Assembly: GCF_000058485.1 (NCBI RefSeq)
Contig: NC_008278.1
Coordinates: 6,380,962 to 6,444,961, forward strand
Source of the DNA: Frankia alni ACN14a
GTDB taxonomy: Bacteria > Actinomycetota > Actinomycetes > Frankiales > Frankiaceae
Reading direction: 5' to 3'
Length of the DNA: 64,000 nt
Position 1 is the first letter of the stretch, and every line of letters starts with the position of its first letter. This document shows positions 18,058 to 29,235 of this stretch, piece by piece. The notes beneath the pieces were generated by a model. The model was not told the origin of the DNA. It saw only the letters and a list, made by a program, of their open reading frames with translations, and ran no database searches. A program made the translations under genes and the position numbers.

Positions 18058-18633
18058 TCAGACGTTGACGCCGTAGTCGCGGGCGATCCCGGCCAGGCCC
18101 GAGGCGTAGCCCTGGCCGACGGCGCGGAACTTCCAGTCCGATCCGTGCCGGTAGACCTCGCCGAACACCATGGCCGTCTCGGTGGAGGCGTCCTCGGTGA
18201 GGTCGTAGCGGGCGATCTCGGTGCCGCCGGCGCCGTTGACGATCCGGATGAAGGCGTTGCGGACCTGGCCGAAGTTCTGCTGGCGCGAGTCCGCGTCGTA
18301 GATGGAGACCGGGAAAACGATCTTGTCGATCTCCGCGGGCAACGACGTGAGGTTCACGGAGATGGCCTCGTCGTCGCCCTCACCCTCGCCGGTGAGGTTG
18401 TCGCCCTGGTGCTCGATCGCGCCCTCGGGGCTCTTGAGGTTGTTGAAGAAGACGAAGTGCCCGTCCGAGACCACCTTGCCGTCGGCGCGGCACGCGATGG
18501 CGCTGGCGTCGAGGTCGAAGTCGGCGCCGGTCGTGCTGCGCACGTCCCAGCCGAGGCCGACCAGGATGTTGGTCAGGCCGGGCGCCTCCTTGGACAGCGA
18601 CACGTTGCCGCCCTTGCTGAGACTGACTCCCAC
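18058..18633 (-). CDS. terD: TerD family Ca2+-binding stress protein
   Basis: 191 aa, the usual TerD length. It begins [20 protein letters not shown] and has the acidic calcium-binding loops DFDLDASA and [13 protein letters not shown] plus [15 protein letters not shown], all diagnostic. TerD proteins act in tellurite, oxidative and phage stress responses, probably together with TerC-like membrane partners. The GTG start is fixed by AGGAGG 6 nt upstream. It is the first gene of the minus-strand Ter block, followed by a hairpin and then the DUF475 gene. Confidence 0.95.
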   Translation of the reverse strand: MGVSLSKGGNVSLSKEAPGLTNILVGLGWDVRSTTGADFDLDASAIACRADGKVVSDGHFVFFNNLKSPEGAIEHQGDNLTGEGEGDDEAISVNLTSLPAEIDKIVFPVSIYDADSRQQNFGQVRNAFIRIVNGAGGTEIARYDLTEDASTETAMVFGEVYRHGSDWKFRAVGQGYASGLAGIARDYGVNV

Positions 18634-19332
18634 TGTGTTCCTCCTGCTGTGCGTCGACTGCGTTGTCTGGGGGCCGCACCCGAGCCGGGCGGCGGCCGCT
18701 GTCCGGAAGCGCGGCACGCCCCCGGGTGTCCCGGATACCCCGGCGGCCGGGCGCCGGCAGCCTACTGCCCGACGCGAACGGCACGGTGACTCTCCGCCCG
18801 CGGAGGCCACGTGCCGGAGTACGTGTGCTCTGCGGGACGAACGAGTCGCGCGCGAGGTTCCCGCGAGCGGTCCACCGGTCCGCCTGCTGGCGGCCGGCCG
18901 ACCCGATCCGGTATACCGGTCTGCCCGTCCACCTGCCGTCGCGCAGCCGACAGGGTCCGGACCAGCCCGGCGATGACCCGATCGGGCGGTCACTTCACCT
19001 GCCGGAAACGCGGGTGGAACACGACCCGACCGGTCACCCAACGCAACAACAACGGCGGCCGAGCCCGCCGGACCCGCTCCGGGCCCGGCACTGTCACCGG
19101 TACGGCAGCGAATGCGCACGCCGGACGGCACAACAGACGAGGTTCCGACGTTCGTGGGCACAGCAACTGGGGAACATCGGCTTCGGCAGGAACCATCCGG
19201 ACGGGGCAGGCGGACCCACCCCAACGCCAACAATCACCCATCCGGTGGCCGCGGGCAGTTCACGCAGAGGTGTCGCTATTCGCCACGTGCAGGGCGGACC
19301 ATTGAGGTGTGGTTCGTCTGGATAAGGTCGCC
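18634..19332. other. Long divergent promoter region between terD and glgE
   Basis: 699 bp without a credible gene; open frames here lack any family feature and codon bias. It separates the Ter block (minus) from the glgE operon (plus), so it should carry both promoters. One perfect 12-bp palindrome is visible at 18908-18919. I find no convincing -35/-10 pair. Confidence 0.5.
18908..18919. promoter_or_regulatory. 12-bp perfect palindrome in the terD/glgE divergent region
   Basis: CCGGTATACCGG, with an AT core in GC-rich surroundings, about 275 bp upstream of terD. Could be a dimeric repressor or activator site; no known regulator matches by eye. Confidence 0.3.
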
Positions 19333-21362
19333 ATGATGATCGGACGTTCAGTAGGCCGGGTTGTCATCTCCGATGTGACCCCGGTCGTGTCGTGTGGGCA
19401 GTGGCCCGCGCGCGCGGTCGTGGGCGAGAACCTCACCGTCGGTGCGACCGTGTTCCGGGAGGGTCACGATCTCATCGGCGCCAACGTCGTGCTGTCGGGT
19501 CCCGACGGCCAGGGCACGCCGTTCATCCGCATGCGTTCCGCGGGCCCCGGCACCGACCGACTCGAGGCTGAGATCACGGCGGGCGACGAGGGCCTGTGGG
19601 GGTACCGCGTCGAGGCGTGGTCCGATCCGGTCGCCACCTGGCGGCACGGCATCGAGCTCAAGGTCGGTGCGGGGCAGAGCGTCGACGAGCTCGCGGTCGA
19701 CCTCGAGGACGGCGCGCGGCTGCTGCTGCGGGCGTTGCCGGGCGTGCCGGAGGGCCGGCGCGCCGAGATCGCCCGGGCGGTGGCCGCGCTGCGCGACGAC
19801 ACCCGCGACGATCCCCACGAACGGATCGCGGCCGCCGTGGACCCCCGGCTGACGAGCCTGCTGGACGCCTTCCCGCTGCGCGAGCTGGTGACCCGCTCCT
19901 CGCTGTACCGGATCTGGGTCGACCGGCCCCGGGCACTGTACGGGAGCTGGTACGAGATGTTCCCCCGCTCGGAGGGGGCGACCCTCGACCCGCCGCGCTC
20001 GGGGACCTTCCTCACCGCCGCCGAGCGCCTGCCGGCGATCGCGGCGATGGGTTTCGACGTGGTCTACCTGCCGCCGATCCACCCGGTCGGCGAGATCAAC
20101 CGCAAGGGCCCGAACAACACCCTCGTCGTCGGCCCGGATGACCCCGGCTCGCCCTGGGCGATCGGCAGCGAGCACGGTGGCCACGACGCCGTGCACCCGG
20201 ACCTGGGCACGATCGAGGACTTCGACCTGTTCGTCGCGCGGGCCCGCTCCCTGGGCATGGAGATCGCCCTGGATCTCGCCCTGCAGTGCGCGCCGGACCA
20301 TCCGTGGGCGAAGCACCACCCGGAGTGGTTCGTCGTGCGCAGTGACGGTTCGATCGCGTACGCGGAGAATCCGCCGAAGAAGTACCAGGACATCTACCCG
20401 CTGAACTTCGACACCGACCCGACCGGGCTGTATCAGGAGATCCTGCGGGTGGTCCGGCACTGGACCGCTCACGGAGTGCGAATTTTCCGGGTGGACAACC
20501 CGCACACGAAGCCGGTCGAGTTCTGGGAGTGGCTCATCGGCCAGGTGAAGGCGACCGAACCGGACGTGCTGTTCCTCGCGGAGGCGTTCACCCGGCCGGC
20601 GATGATGCACACCCTCGCCAAGGTCGGCTTCACCCAGTCGTACACGTACTTCACCTGGCGCAACCAGAAGTGGGAGCTGGAGGAGTACGCCCGCGAACTG
20701 ATCGACGCCGCCCACTACATGCGACCGAACTTCTTCGTGAACACCCCGGACATCCTGCCGGGCTTCCTGCAGGATGGCGGGCCGGCGGCGTTCCGGATCC
20801 GCGCGGTGCTCGCGGCCACGATGTCGCCGACCTGGGGCGTGTACGCCGGGTACGAGCTGTACGAGAACACCGCGGTCCGGCCGGGCAGCGAGGAGTACCT
20901 CGACTCGGAGAAGTACCAGTACCGGCCGCGGGACTGGGCGGCGGCCGAACGGGAGGGGCGCTCGCTGGCGCCCTACCTGACGCGGCTCAACCAGATACGC
21001 CGGGCCCACCCCGCGCTGCACTGGCTGCGCAACCTGCACCTGCACCACGCCGACGGCGACGAGTTCATCGTCTACTCCAAGCGGCTGACGGACGACGCCG
21101 ACCCGCGCAGGACGGCCGGTCCGGGCGGGACGGGTGATCCGGCTGGCGCCGACACCGTGCTCGTCATCGTCAACCTCGACCCGCACGAAGCGCGGGAGAC
21201 CACGGTGCGCCTCGACATGCCCGCCCTCGGCCTCGGCTGGGACGACTCCTTCGACGTGACCGACGAGATCACCGGGCAGACCTTCCGGTGGGGCCGGGAC
21301 AACTACGTCCGGCTCGACCCGTCCGTCGAGCCCGCGCACATCCTCACCGTGCGGGCCCGGTC

Positions 21363-21366
<4 letters not shown>
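19333..21366 (+). CDS. glgE: Alpha-1,4-glucan:maltose-1-phosphate maltosyltransferase
   Basis: 677 aa. GlgE extends alpha-glucans with maltose from maltose 1-phosphate. The N-terminal beta domain precedes a GH13 barrel with nucleophile Asp near residue 388 ([10 protein letters not shown]), acid/base Glu near 417 (FLAEAFTRP) and the third Asp near 473 (NTPDILPG). The HTKP and [15 protein letters not shown] stretches are typical of GlgE rather than amylases. The start is uncertain: ATG 19333 or 19336 behind AAGG, or a GTG at 19309. The last codon overlaps the treS GTG. With treS, mak and glgB it completes the trehalose-to-glucan route. Confidence 0.95.
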
Positions 21367-23090
<1,724 letters not shown>

Positions 23091-23127
23091 CCCCCTGGGG
23101 CGGACGGGGGGAGAGTAAGGCGCTAGG

Positions 23128-23152
23128 CCCGACCCCGGTGACGGCGGTCGGG
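23128..23152 (+). terminator. Hairpin between treS and mak
   Basis: CCCGACC (23128-23134) pairs with GGTCGGG (23146-23152) around an 11-nt loop, 38 nt past the treS stop. No T-run; it could be a partial terminator or a processing site. Confidence 0.4.
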
Positions 23153-23244
23153 TCCGGTGAAACCGGCGGGCCGGCCGGCACACCGCGAGGCTGGCTGGCG
23201 GGAACACCGAGGTCGCCGCGGTGGCACGTGCGCGACATGGTCGA

Positions 23245-23260
23245 CGAAAGGTAACTTTCG
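23245..23260. promoter_or_regulatory. Inverted repeat upstream of mak
   Basis: CGAAAG-GTAA-CTTTCG, 60 bp before the mak start and in an AT-richer patch. It is placed as an operator or promoter element would be; function unknown. Confidence 0.35.
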
Positions 23261-23319
23261 GGACATTCGACGTTAGGTGCACACGATGATCGTCGAGCAC
23301 AGGCATCGGGAGGTCGAGG

Positions 23320-24780
23320 ATGGGTGACCACCACGCCGAACTGACCGGCCTGCTGACCGACTGGCTTCCCCGACAGCGCTGGTTCGCCGGCAAGGGCCGC
23401 GGCGCCGGGCGGATCCGGATCCGCCGGGACACGACCGTCTTCGAGCCGCTGCGGCTGCTCGTCGTCGACGTGGACTACGACCACGGGCCGCCGGACCACT
23501 ACCAGGTACCGCTGGTGGTCCGCGCCGACGCCCCCTTCGGCCACGACGGCTTCCTGATCGGCGAGTGCGCCGGCGGGCTGGTGTACGACGGGCTGCACGA
23601 CCCCGACGGCAGCGCCGCCCTGCTGCAGTTCCTCGGCCGCTCGGCGCGCCGCGACGACCTCGTCGCCGAGGCGACGCGGACGCTGGACGACCTGCCCGCG
23701 CACGCCGTCGGCGCAGAACAGTCCAACACCTCGATCATCTACGGCGACGCCTACATCCTGAAGGTCTTCCGCCGGCTCTGGCCGGGCCTCAACCCCGACC
23801 TGGAGGTCACCCGGGCCCTCGCCGAGGTCGGCAGCGCGCACGTCGCCGCCCCGGTCGCCTGGTTCTCCGGCGAGGTCGAGGGACAACCGACCACGCTCGG
23901 CTTCCTCCAGGAGTACCTGCGCAGCGGGACCGAGGGCTGGCGGCTGGCGCTGGCCAGCGTGCGCGACCTCTACGCCGAGGCCGACCTGCACGCCGACGAG
24001 GTCGGCGGGGACTTCGCCGCGGAGGCGGAGCGGCTCGGCGCGGCCACCGCCGAGGTGCACGCGGACCTGGCCCGGGCGCTGCCGACGCGCCAGCCCACCG
24101 CCGACGCGCTGCGCGCCCTGGTGACGTACCTGCACGGCCGCCTCGACGCCGCCGTCGAGGCCGTCGCCGAGCTGCGGCCCTTCGAGGCCGCCGTGCGCAA
24201 GTCCTACGACGAGCTGACCGGCGCGGCGCCGGCGGTCGTCCATCCCCGGCCGTTCCAGCGCCTGCACGGCGACCTGCATCTCGGCCAGGTGCTGCGGGTC
24301 GACTCGGGCTGGGTGCTGTTCGACTTCGAGGGCGAGCCGGCCCGCCCGGTCGCCGAGCGGGTGGGGCTGGAGTCGCCGCTGCGCGACGTCGCCGGGATGC
24401 TGCGCTCGTTCGACTACGCGGCCCGCTCCATGCTGCTGGAGCGGGGCGACGAGCCCGCGCTGGTCTACCGGGCGCAGGAGTGGGCCGACCGCAACCGGGA
24501 GGCGTTCTGCCGCGGGTACGGCGCCGCGGCCGGTCGTGACCCGCGCGACGACACCGCGATGCTGCGCGCGTTCGAGCTCGACAAGGCGGTCTACGAGGTG
24601 CTGTACGAGGCGCGCCACCGGCCGGGGTGGATCGGCATCCCGATGGCCTCGGTGGAGCAGCTCACGCAGACCCATCCACCGGCGGCCGCCCAACCACCGG
24701 CGGCTACCCAACCACCGGCGGCGACCCATCCGACGGCCGCGACCCATCCACCGGCCGCGACCCATCCACCGGCCGGATGA
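23320..24780 (+). CDS. mak: Maltokinase
   Basis: 486 aa. Phosphorylates maltose with ATP to maltose 1-phosphate, the GlgE substrate. The aminoglycoside-phosphotransferase-like fold shows [11 protein letters not shown] (catalytic loop) and LFDFEGEP (metal-binding), and the N-terminal part has the QRWFAGKG motif of maltokinases. ATG has GGGAGG upstream. The last 35 or so residues are an added tail of Pro-Pro-Ala-Ala-Thr-type units written by an 18-bp DNA repeat; the closest family members normally end near PMASVEQL. glgB follows directly, with a possible ATGA overlap. Confidence 0.93.
   Translation: MGDHHAELTGLLTDWLPRQRWFAGKGRGAGRIRIRRDTTVFEPLRLLVVDVDYDHGPPDHYQVPLVVRADAPFGHDGFLIGECAGGLVYDGLHDPDGSAALLQFLGRSARRDDLVAEATRTLDDLPAHAVGAEQSNTSIIYGDAYILKVFRRLWPGLNPDLEVTRALAEVGSAHVAAPVAWFSGEVEGQPTTLGFLQEYLRSGTEGWRLALASVRDLYAEADLHADEVGGDFAAEAERLGAATAEVHADLARALPTRQPTADALRALVTYLHGRLDAAVEAVAELRPFEAAVRKSYDELTGAAPAVVHPRPFQRLHGDLHLGQVLRVDSGWVLFDFEGEPARPVAERVGLESPLRDVAGMLRSFDYAARSMLLERGDEPALVYRAQEWADRNREAFCRGYGAAAGRDPRDDTAMLRAFELDKAVYEVLYEARHRPGWIGIPMASVEQLTQTHPPAAAQPPAATQPPAATHPTAATHPPAATHPPAG
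24670..24777. repeat. 18-bp repeat forming the mak C-terminal tail
   Basis: About six imperfect copies of an 18-bp unit such as acccatccaccggccgcg, coding for His-Pro-Pro-Ala-Ala-Thr. They end exactly at the mak stop. Confidence 0.85.
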
Positions 24781-24854
24781 GCGGGCGCGGGCGGAGCGAC
24801 CCGCCGGTGCGCCGGACCATCGTCCCCATCGCGGAGAGAGGCAGGGGTGTCCCA

Positions 24855-27485
24855 GTGAACAGCGGCGACGTCAACAACGGCACGGCGCGGACGGGGCACC
24901 GCGGCGCCGGGCAGAGCACCGGTCGACCTGACGCCGATCCGGCGAGCGCCCCGGCCCGCGATCGCGCGAGCCGGGTGGCCCTGGCCGACCGGATACCGGG
25001 GCGCCTGCCCGACCTGGACACCTCGGCGACCGATGCGCCGGCGGCGGCCGGCGATCAGCCGACCTCGGGCGATCCCGCGGCGGCTACCGGGCCGCCGACG
25101 TCCCCCGGCACCGGCACCGCTGCCGGCTCCGGCATCGCTACCGGCACCGGCACCGCTGCCAGCACCGGCACCATCGCCGCCGGTGATGTGGCCGACTTGC
25201 CCGGCACCGCCGCGCCGGCGCCGGCCGTGCCACTCGGCCTGCCGCGCGAGGACCTCGAACGGCTCGTCAACGGCACCCACCACGACCCGCACGCCCTGCT
25301 CGGGGCGCACCCGGCCGGGGACGTGACCGTCGTGCGGGTGCTGCGTCCCGACGCGAGCGCCGTGACCGTCCTCGTCGGCGAGGCCCGCCACCCGGCGGCC
25401 CGACTCCACAGCGGCGGCGTGTTCGCCGTGGCGCTGCCGGCGATCCTGCCCGACTACCGCGTCGAGGTGGCCTACCCGCACGGCTCCCACGTCGTCGACG
25501 ACCCGTACCGGCACCTGCCGACCCTCGGCGAGATGGACCTGCACCTGATCAGCGAGGGCCGCCACGAGGAGCTCTGGAAGGTCCTCGGGGCGCACCTGCG
25601 TGAGCTGACGACCCCGGGCGGCACGACCGTCACCGGGGTGAGCTTCGCCGTGTGGGCACCGTCGGCGCGCGGGGTGCGCCTGGTCGGCGACTTCGACTTC
25701 TGGGACGGCCGGGCGTTCCCCATGCGCTCGCTGGGCCACAGCGGCGTGTGGGAGCTGTTCGTGCCCGGCGCGGGCGTCGGGCTTCGGTACAAGTACGAGA
25801 TCCTCGGCTTCGACGGGGTGTGGCGGCAGAAGGCCGACCCGATGGCCTTCCGCACCGAGGTCCCGCCCGCCACCGCGAGCGTCGTCACCCACTCGGACTA
25901 CACGTGGGACGACCAGGACTGGATCGACCGGCGCGCCCGCACCGCCTGGCATGCCGAGCCGATCAGCGTCTACGAGGTCCACCTGGGCTCGTGGCGGCGC
26001 GGGCTGTCCTACCGCGAGCTCGCCGACCAGCTCACCGCCTACGTCCTGGCCAACGGCTTCACGCACGTGGAGATGCTGCCCGTCGCCGAGCACCCGTTCG
26101 GCGGCTCCTGGGGCTACCAGGTGTCGGCGTACTACGCGCCGACGGCGCGCTTCGGCAGCCCGGACGAGTTCCGCCACCTCGTCGACACGCTGCACAACGC
26201 CGGCATCGGCGTGATCGTCGACTGGGTGCCGGCGCACTTCCCCCGGGACTCCTGGGCGCTGGGCCGCTTCGACGGCACGCCGCTGTACGAGCACCCCGAC
26301 CCGCGCCGCGGCGAGCAGCCCGACTGGGGGACCTACGTCTTCGACGTCGGCCGCAACGAGGTGCGCAACTTCCTCGTCGCCAACGCGCTGTACTGGTTCG
26401 AGGAGTTCCACATCGACGGCCTGCGGGTCGACGCCGTGGCCTCGATGCTCTACCTCGACTACTCCCGCCCCGACGGCGCCTGGCTGCCCAACGTCCACGG
26501 CGGCCGGGAAAACCTCGAGGCGGTGGCGTTCCTGCAGGAGACCAACGCGACGGTCTACCGGCGCTTCCCGGGCGCCATGATGATCGCCGAGGAGTCGACG
26601 GCCTGGCCGGGCGTCACGCGTCCCACCCATCTCGGGGGGCTGGGCTTCGGCTTCAAGTGGAACATGGGCTGGATGCACGACACGCTGGACTACAACTCCC
26701 GCCAGCCGGTGCACCGCAGCTACCACCACCACCAGATGACGTTCTCGATGGTCTACGCCTACTCGGAGAACTTCGTCCTGCCGTTCAGCCACGACGAGGT
26801 CGTCCACGGCAAGGGGTCGCTGTTGCGCAAGATGCCGGGCAACCGGTGGGAGCAGCTGGCCAACCTGCGCGCGCTCTACGCCTACATGTGGGCGCATCCC
26901 GGCAAGAAGCTGCTGTTCATGGGCTGCGAGTTCGGCCAGGACAACGAGTGGAACGAGGCCGGCTCGCTCGACTGGCCGCTGCTGACCGACCCGCCGCACC
27001 GGGGCGTGGCCGCCCTGGTCGCGGACCTCAACGAGCTGTACCGGTGCACCCCGGCGCTGTACCGCCGGGACAGCGACCCGACCGGCTTCTCCTGGATCGA
27101 TGCCAACGACACCGCCAACAACGTGTTCTCGTTCCTGCGCTGGTCGGACGGGACCTCCGCCGGCGGCGACCCGGCGGCGGGCGTGAACGCGGCGGGTGCG
27201 GAGGTGGCGGACGGCGGGGTCCTGGCCTGCGTCACGAACTTCGCCGGCATCGGCCACCACGGCTACCGTCTCGGCCTGCCCTTCCCCGGCCGCTGGCGGG
27301 AGGTGCTCAACTCGGACGGGCAGCGCTACGGCGGCGGCAACGTCGGCAACTTCGGCGCCGTGCAGGCCGTCGAGGAGTCCCACCACGGCCTGCCCGCCTC
27401 CGCGACCGTCACGCTGCCGCCGCTGGGCACCGTCTGGTTCCGCTACGACCCCGGCACCGCCGACTCCCCCGGTTCCCCGGCCTGA
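24855..27485 (+). CDS. glgB: 1,4-alpha-glucan branching enzyme
   Basis: 876 aa. Introduces alpha-1,6 branches into the glucan made by GlgE. After about 110 residues of Gly/Thr/Ala low complexity comes a GlgB N-terminal module, then a CBM48 (about 265-360) and a GH13 domain with Asp near 525 ([12 protein letters not shown]), Glu near 579 ([11 protein letters not shown]) and Asp near 646 ([13 protein letters not shown]). Typical GlgB is about 730 aa, so the N-terminal tail is extra. GTG at 24855 is preferred for its purine-rich leader (AGGGG about 8 nt away); an ATG at 24777 overlapping the mak stop is the alternative. Confidence 0.93.
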   Translation: MNSGDVNNGTARTGHRGAGQSTGRPDADPASAPARDRASRVALADRIPGRLPDLDTSATDAPAAAGDQPTSGDPAAATGPPTSPGTGTAAGSGIATGTGTAASTGTIAAGDVADLPGTAAPAPAVPLGLPREDLERLVNGTHHDPHALLGAHPAGDVTVVRVLRPDASAVTVLVGEARHPAARLHSGGVFAVALPAILPDYRVEVAYPHGSHVVDDPYRHLPTLGEMDLHLISEGRHEELWKVLGAHLRELTTPGGTTVTGVSFAVWAPSARGVRLVGDFDFWDGRAFPMRSLGHSGVWELFVPGAGVGLRYKYEILGFDGVWRQKADPMAFRTEVPPATASVVTHSDYTWDDQDWIDRRARTAWHAEPISVYEVHLGSWRRGLSYRELADQLTAYVLANGFTHVEMLPVAEHPFGGSWGYQVSAYYAPTARFGSPDEFRHLVDTLHNAGIGVIVDWVPAHFPRDSWALGRFDGTPLYEHPDPRRGEQPDWGTYVFDVGRNEVRNFLVANALYWFEEFHIDGLRVDAVASMLYLDYSRPDGAWLPNVHGGRENLEAVAFLQETNATVYRRFPGAMMIAEESTAWPGVTRPTHLGGLGFGFKWNMGWMHDTLDYNSRQPVHRSYHHHQMTFSMVYAYSENFVLPFSHDEVVHGKGSLLRKMPGNRWEQLANLRALYAYMWAHPGKKLLFMGCEFGQDNEWNEAGSLDWPLLTDPPHRGVAALVADLNELYRCTPALYRRDSDPTGFSWIDANDTANNVFSFLRWSDGTSAGGDPAAGVNAAGAEVADGGVLACVTNFAGIGHHGYRLGLPFPGRWREVLNSDGQRYGGGNVGNFGAVQAVEESHHGLPASATVTLPPLGTVWFRYDPGTADSPGSPA

Positions 27486-27564
27486 GGGCCTGACCGGGTC
27501 GGTCTCTCGTCGGCGGAGCCGGAGCCGGAGCCCGCGGACGGGTCGCCCGCGCCACTGGCCGCGG

Positions 27565-28575
27565 TCAGAACAGGGCCGCGGCCAGGGATCGGCGGGCGGG
27601 GGCGACGGCGGGTTCGGCGTCGCCGAGGGCCTGGAACAGGTCGACGAGGTGGGCGCGGGCCTGCTCTCGCTGCGGGCCGGAGGTACGCCGCACGACCTCG
27701 ACGAGACCGGCGAGCGCACCGGCCACGTCGCCCTGCGCGATGCCCAGGTCCGCCGCTGCGATCGCGGCGTCGACGTCGTCGGGATCGGCCGCGAGCCGCC
27801 TGCGGATGTCCGCCGGGTCGTGGTCGCGCACCCGGCGCAGCAGCTCGGCGCGGGCCAGGCCGGTGAGCGCCTCCGGATCCGCCGGCGCCTCGGCGAGGCG
27901 GACCCGGTAGGACTCGACCGCCGTGTCGATGTCGCCGCGGGCCAGCGCGTCCTCGGCCGCGGCCAGGTGCGGATCCCGCGCGGCATCGCCGGCCGCCGCA
28001 CCGGGCATCCCGCCCATCGCCTCGTCGACGAGGGACAGCAGCTGGTCGAGCCAGTTGCGCACCTCGCGCTCGGGGACGGCGCCGGTGAACTCGCCGATGA
28101 TCCGCCCGCCGACGACGGCCTTCACCGCCGGGATGCCCTGCACCCCCGCCGCCTGGGCGAGGCCCGGGTTGGCGTCGACGTCGATCTTGGCGAGGATCCA
28201 GCGGCCGCCGTCGGCCAGAGCCAGCTTCTCCAGCACCGGGCTGAGCTGCTTGCACGGGCCGCACCAGGACGCCCAGAAATCGAGCACGACCGGCACCTGC
28301 ATCGATCGGCTGACGACGTCGGTGGCGAAGCTCGCCTCGGTGACGTCGATGACCACAGGGCCGGCGGGCGCGTCACCGGCGGCGGGGGCGGCACCGTTCA
28401 CGGCGGCTGCGGCGGGCCCGGCACTCGCGGGCGGGGGCGGGGTGGCCGGCTTCGGGTCCAGGGGGACGGCGCCGGCGAGGCGCAGACCGCCGAGACTGTC
28501 GGGCAGGCGCCCGGGTCGTCCCGGGCCTCCCGCACCCCGCGGCGGTCCGGATGGGACTGGTGGCCTACGTTGCAT
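27565..28575 (-). CDS. Thioredoxin-like protein with TPR tail (CnoX type)
   Basis: 336 aa. A thioredoxin domain (about 72-180) with WCGPC near residues 103-107 and GIPAVKAV carrying the cis-Pro is followed by a tetratricopeptide-type helical region (about 205-330). This architecture is that of E. coli CnoX (YbbN), a co-chaperone that holds oxidised proteins; the active WCGPC suggests the redox activity is retained. About 70 Pro/Ala-rich residues precede the domain. ATG at 28575 follows GGAGGC, rather close, so the true start may differ by some codons. It is convergent with glgB. Confidence 0.88.
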   Translation of the reverse strand: MQRRPPVPSGPPRGAGGPGRPGRLPDSLGGLRLAGAVPLDPKPATPPPPASAGPAAAAVNGAAPAAGDAPAGPVVIDVTEASFATDVVSRSMQVPVVLDFWASWCGPCKQLSPVLEKLALADGGRWILAKIDVDANPGLAQAAGVQGIPAVKAVVGGRIIGEFTGAVPEREVRNWLDQLLSLVDEAMGGMPGAAAGDAARDPHLAAAEDALARGDIDTAVESYRVRLAEAPADPEALTGLARAELLRRVRDHDPADIRRRLAADPDDVDAAIAAADLGIAQGDVAGALAGLVEVVRRTSGPQREQARAHLVDLFQALGDAEPAVAPARRSLAAALF

Positions 28576-28667
28576 GCCTCCATCGTGACATCCGGGTGGG
28601 CGGACGGCCCTGCCGGCGGATGACTTTTCGCCAGCCCGTCGTCCGCGCCGCCGCCCGACGGCCCGGG

Positions 28668-29009
28668 TCAGCCTGCATCGTCCCCGGCGTGGTCCCCCAC
28701 GACGCCGCCCGCGGGGTCCCCGGCGAGCAGCCGGTCGATGCTCGCCACCTTGCCGTGCAGGGCGTCGCTGACGCCGGGGCGCAGGTCGGCCTTGAGCACG
28801 AGGCTGACCCGGCCGGCGCGGGCGCCCACGGCCTGGGTGGCCCGGTGCACGACGTCCATCACCTCGTCCCACTCGCCCTCGATCGTGGTGAACATGGCGT
28901 TGGTCTCGTGCGGCAGGCCGCTCGCGCGCACGATGCGGACCGCCTCGGCGACCAGCTCGGCGACACCCTCGCCGGTTCCGATGGGCGTGACACTGAAGGC
29001 AACCAGCAT
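28668..29009 (-). CDS. MTH1187-family thiamine-binding protein
   Basis: 113 aa. Short ferredoxin-like fold with [24 protein letters not shown]-type opening (key residues: Gly-Thr-Gly-Glu) and [21 protein letters not shown], typical of the thiamine_BP/YqgV family. Members bind thiamine or HMP-like ligands; the physiological role is not settled. A TAGGTC hexamer 6 nt before the ATG could be a -10 box of a leaderless promoter. It is upstream of the thioredoxin-TPR gene on the same strand with a 92-nt gap. Confidence 0.85.
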   Translation of the reverse strand: MLVAFSVTPIGTGEGVAELVAEAVRIVRASGLPHETNAMFTTIEGEWDEVMDVVHRATQAVGARAGRVSLVLKADLRPGVSDALHGKVASIDRLLAGDPAGGVVGDHAGDDAG

Positions 29010-29076
29010 GCGTCAGACCTACCACGCCGACGCCGCGCCGACCATCGCTCCGACGCTGCGCCACGCGCCTGCTACG

Positions 29077-29103
29077 TTGACAAAACGGATGGGTCGGTAA
29101 GCT
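29077..29103 (+). promoter_or_regulatory. Probable sigma70-type promoter of the hybrid kinase gene
   Basis: A consensus -35 TTGACA (29077-29082) is followed after 15 bp by TAAGCT (29098-29103); TAGCGA at 29103-29108 is a second -10 option. About 130 nt of leader separate it from the GTG at 29236. Confidence 0.4.
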
Positions 29104-29235
29104 AGCGACTTGTCACGAAAAGTTGCGCGATCGACCCTCATGTGGGCGGTTACGCAAACCCGGGACAACGGGCTCTGACGGCACGCCCTACCATTGCCCG
29201 CCGTGGGGTGGAAGAAGACGGATGACGAGGCGTAG

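Noticed and set aside
18663-19325. 220-codon plus-strand frame upstream of glgE
   Set aside because: Random-looking composition and overlap with the expected terD/glgE promoter region.
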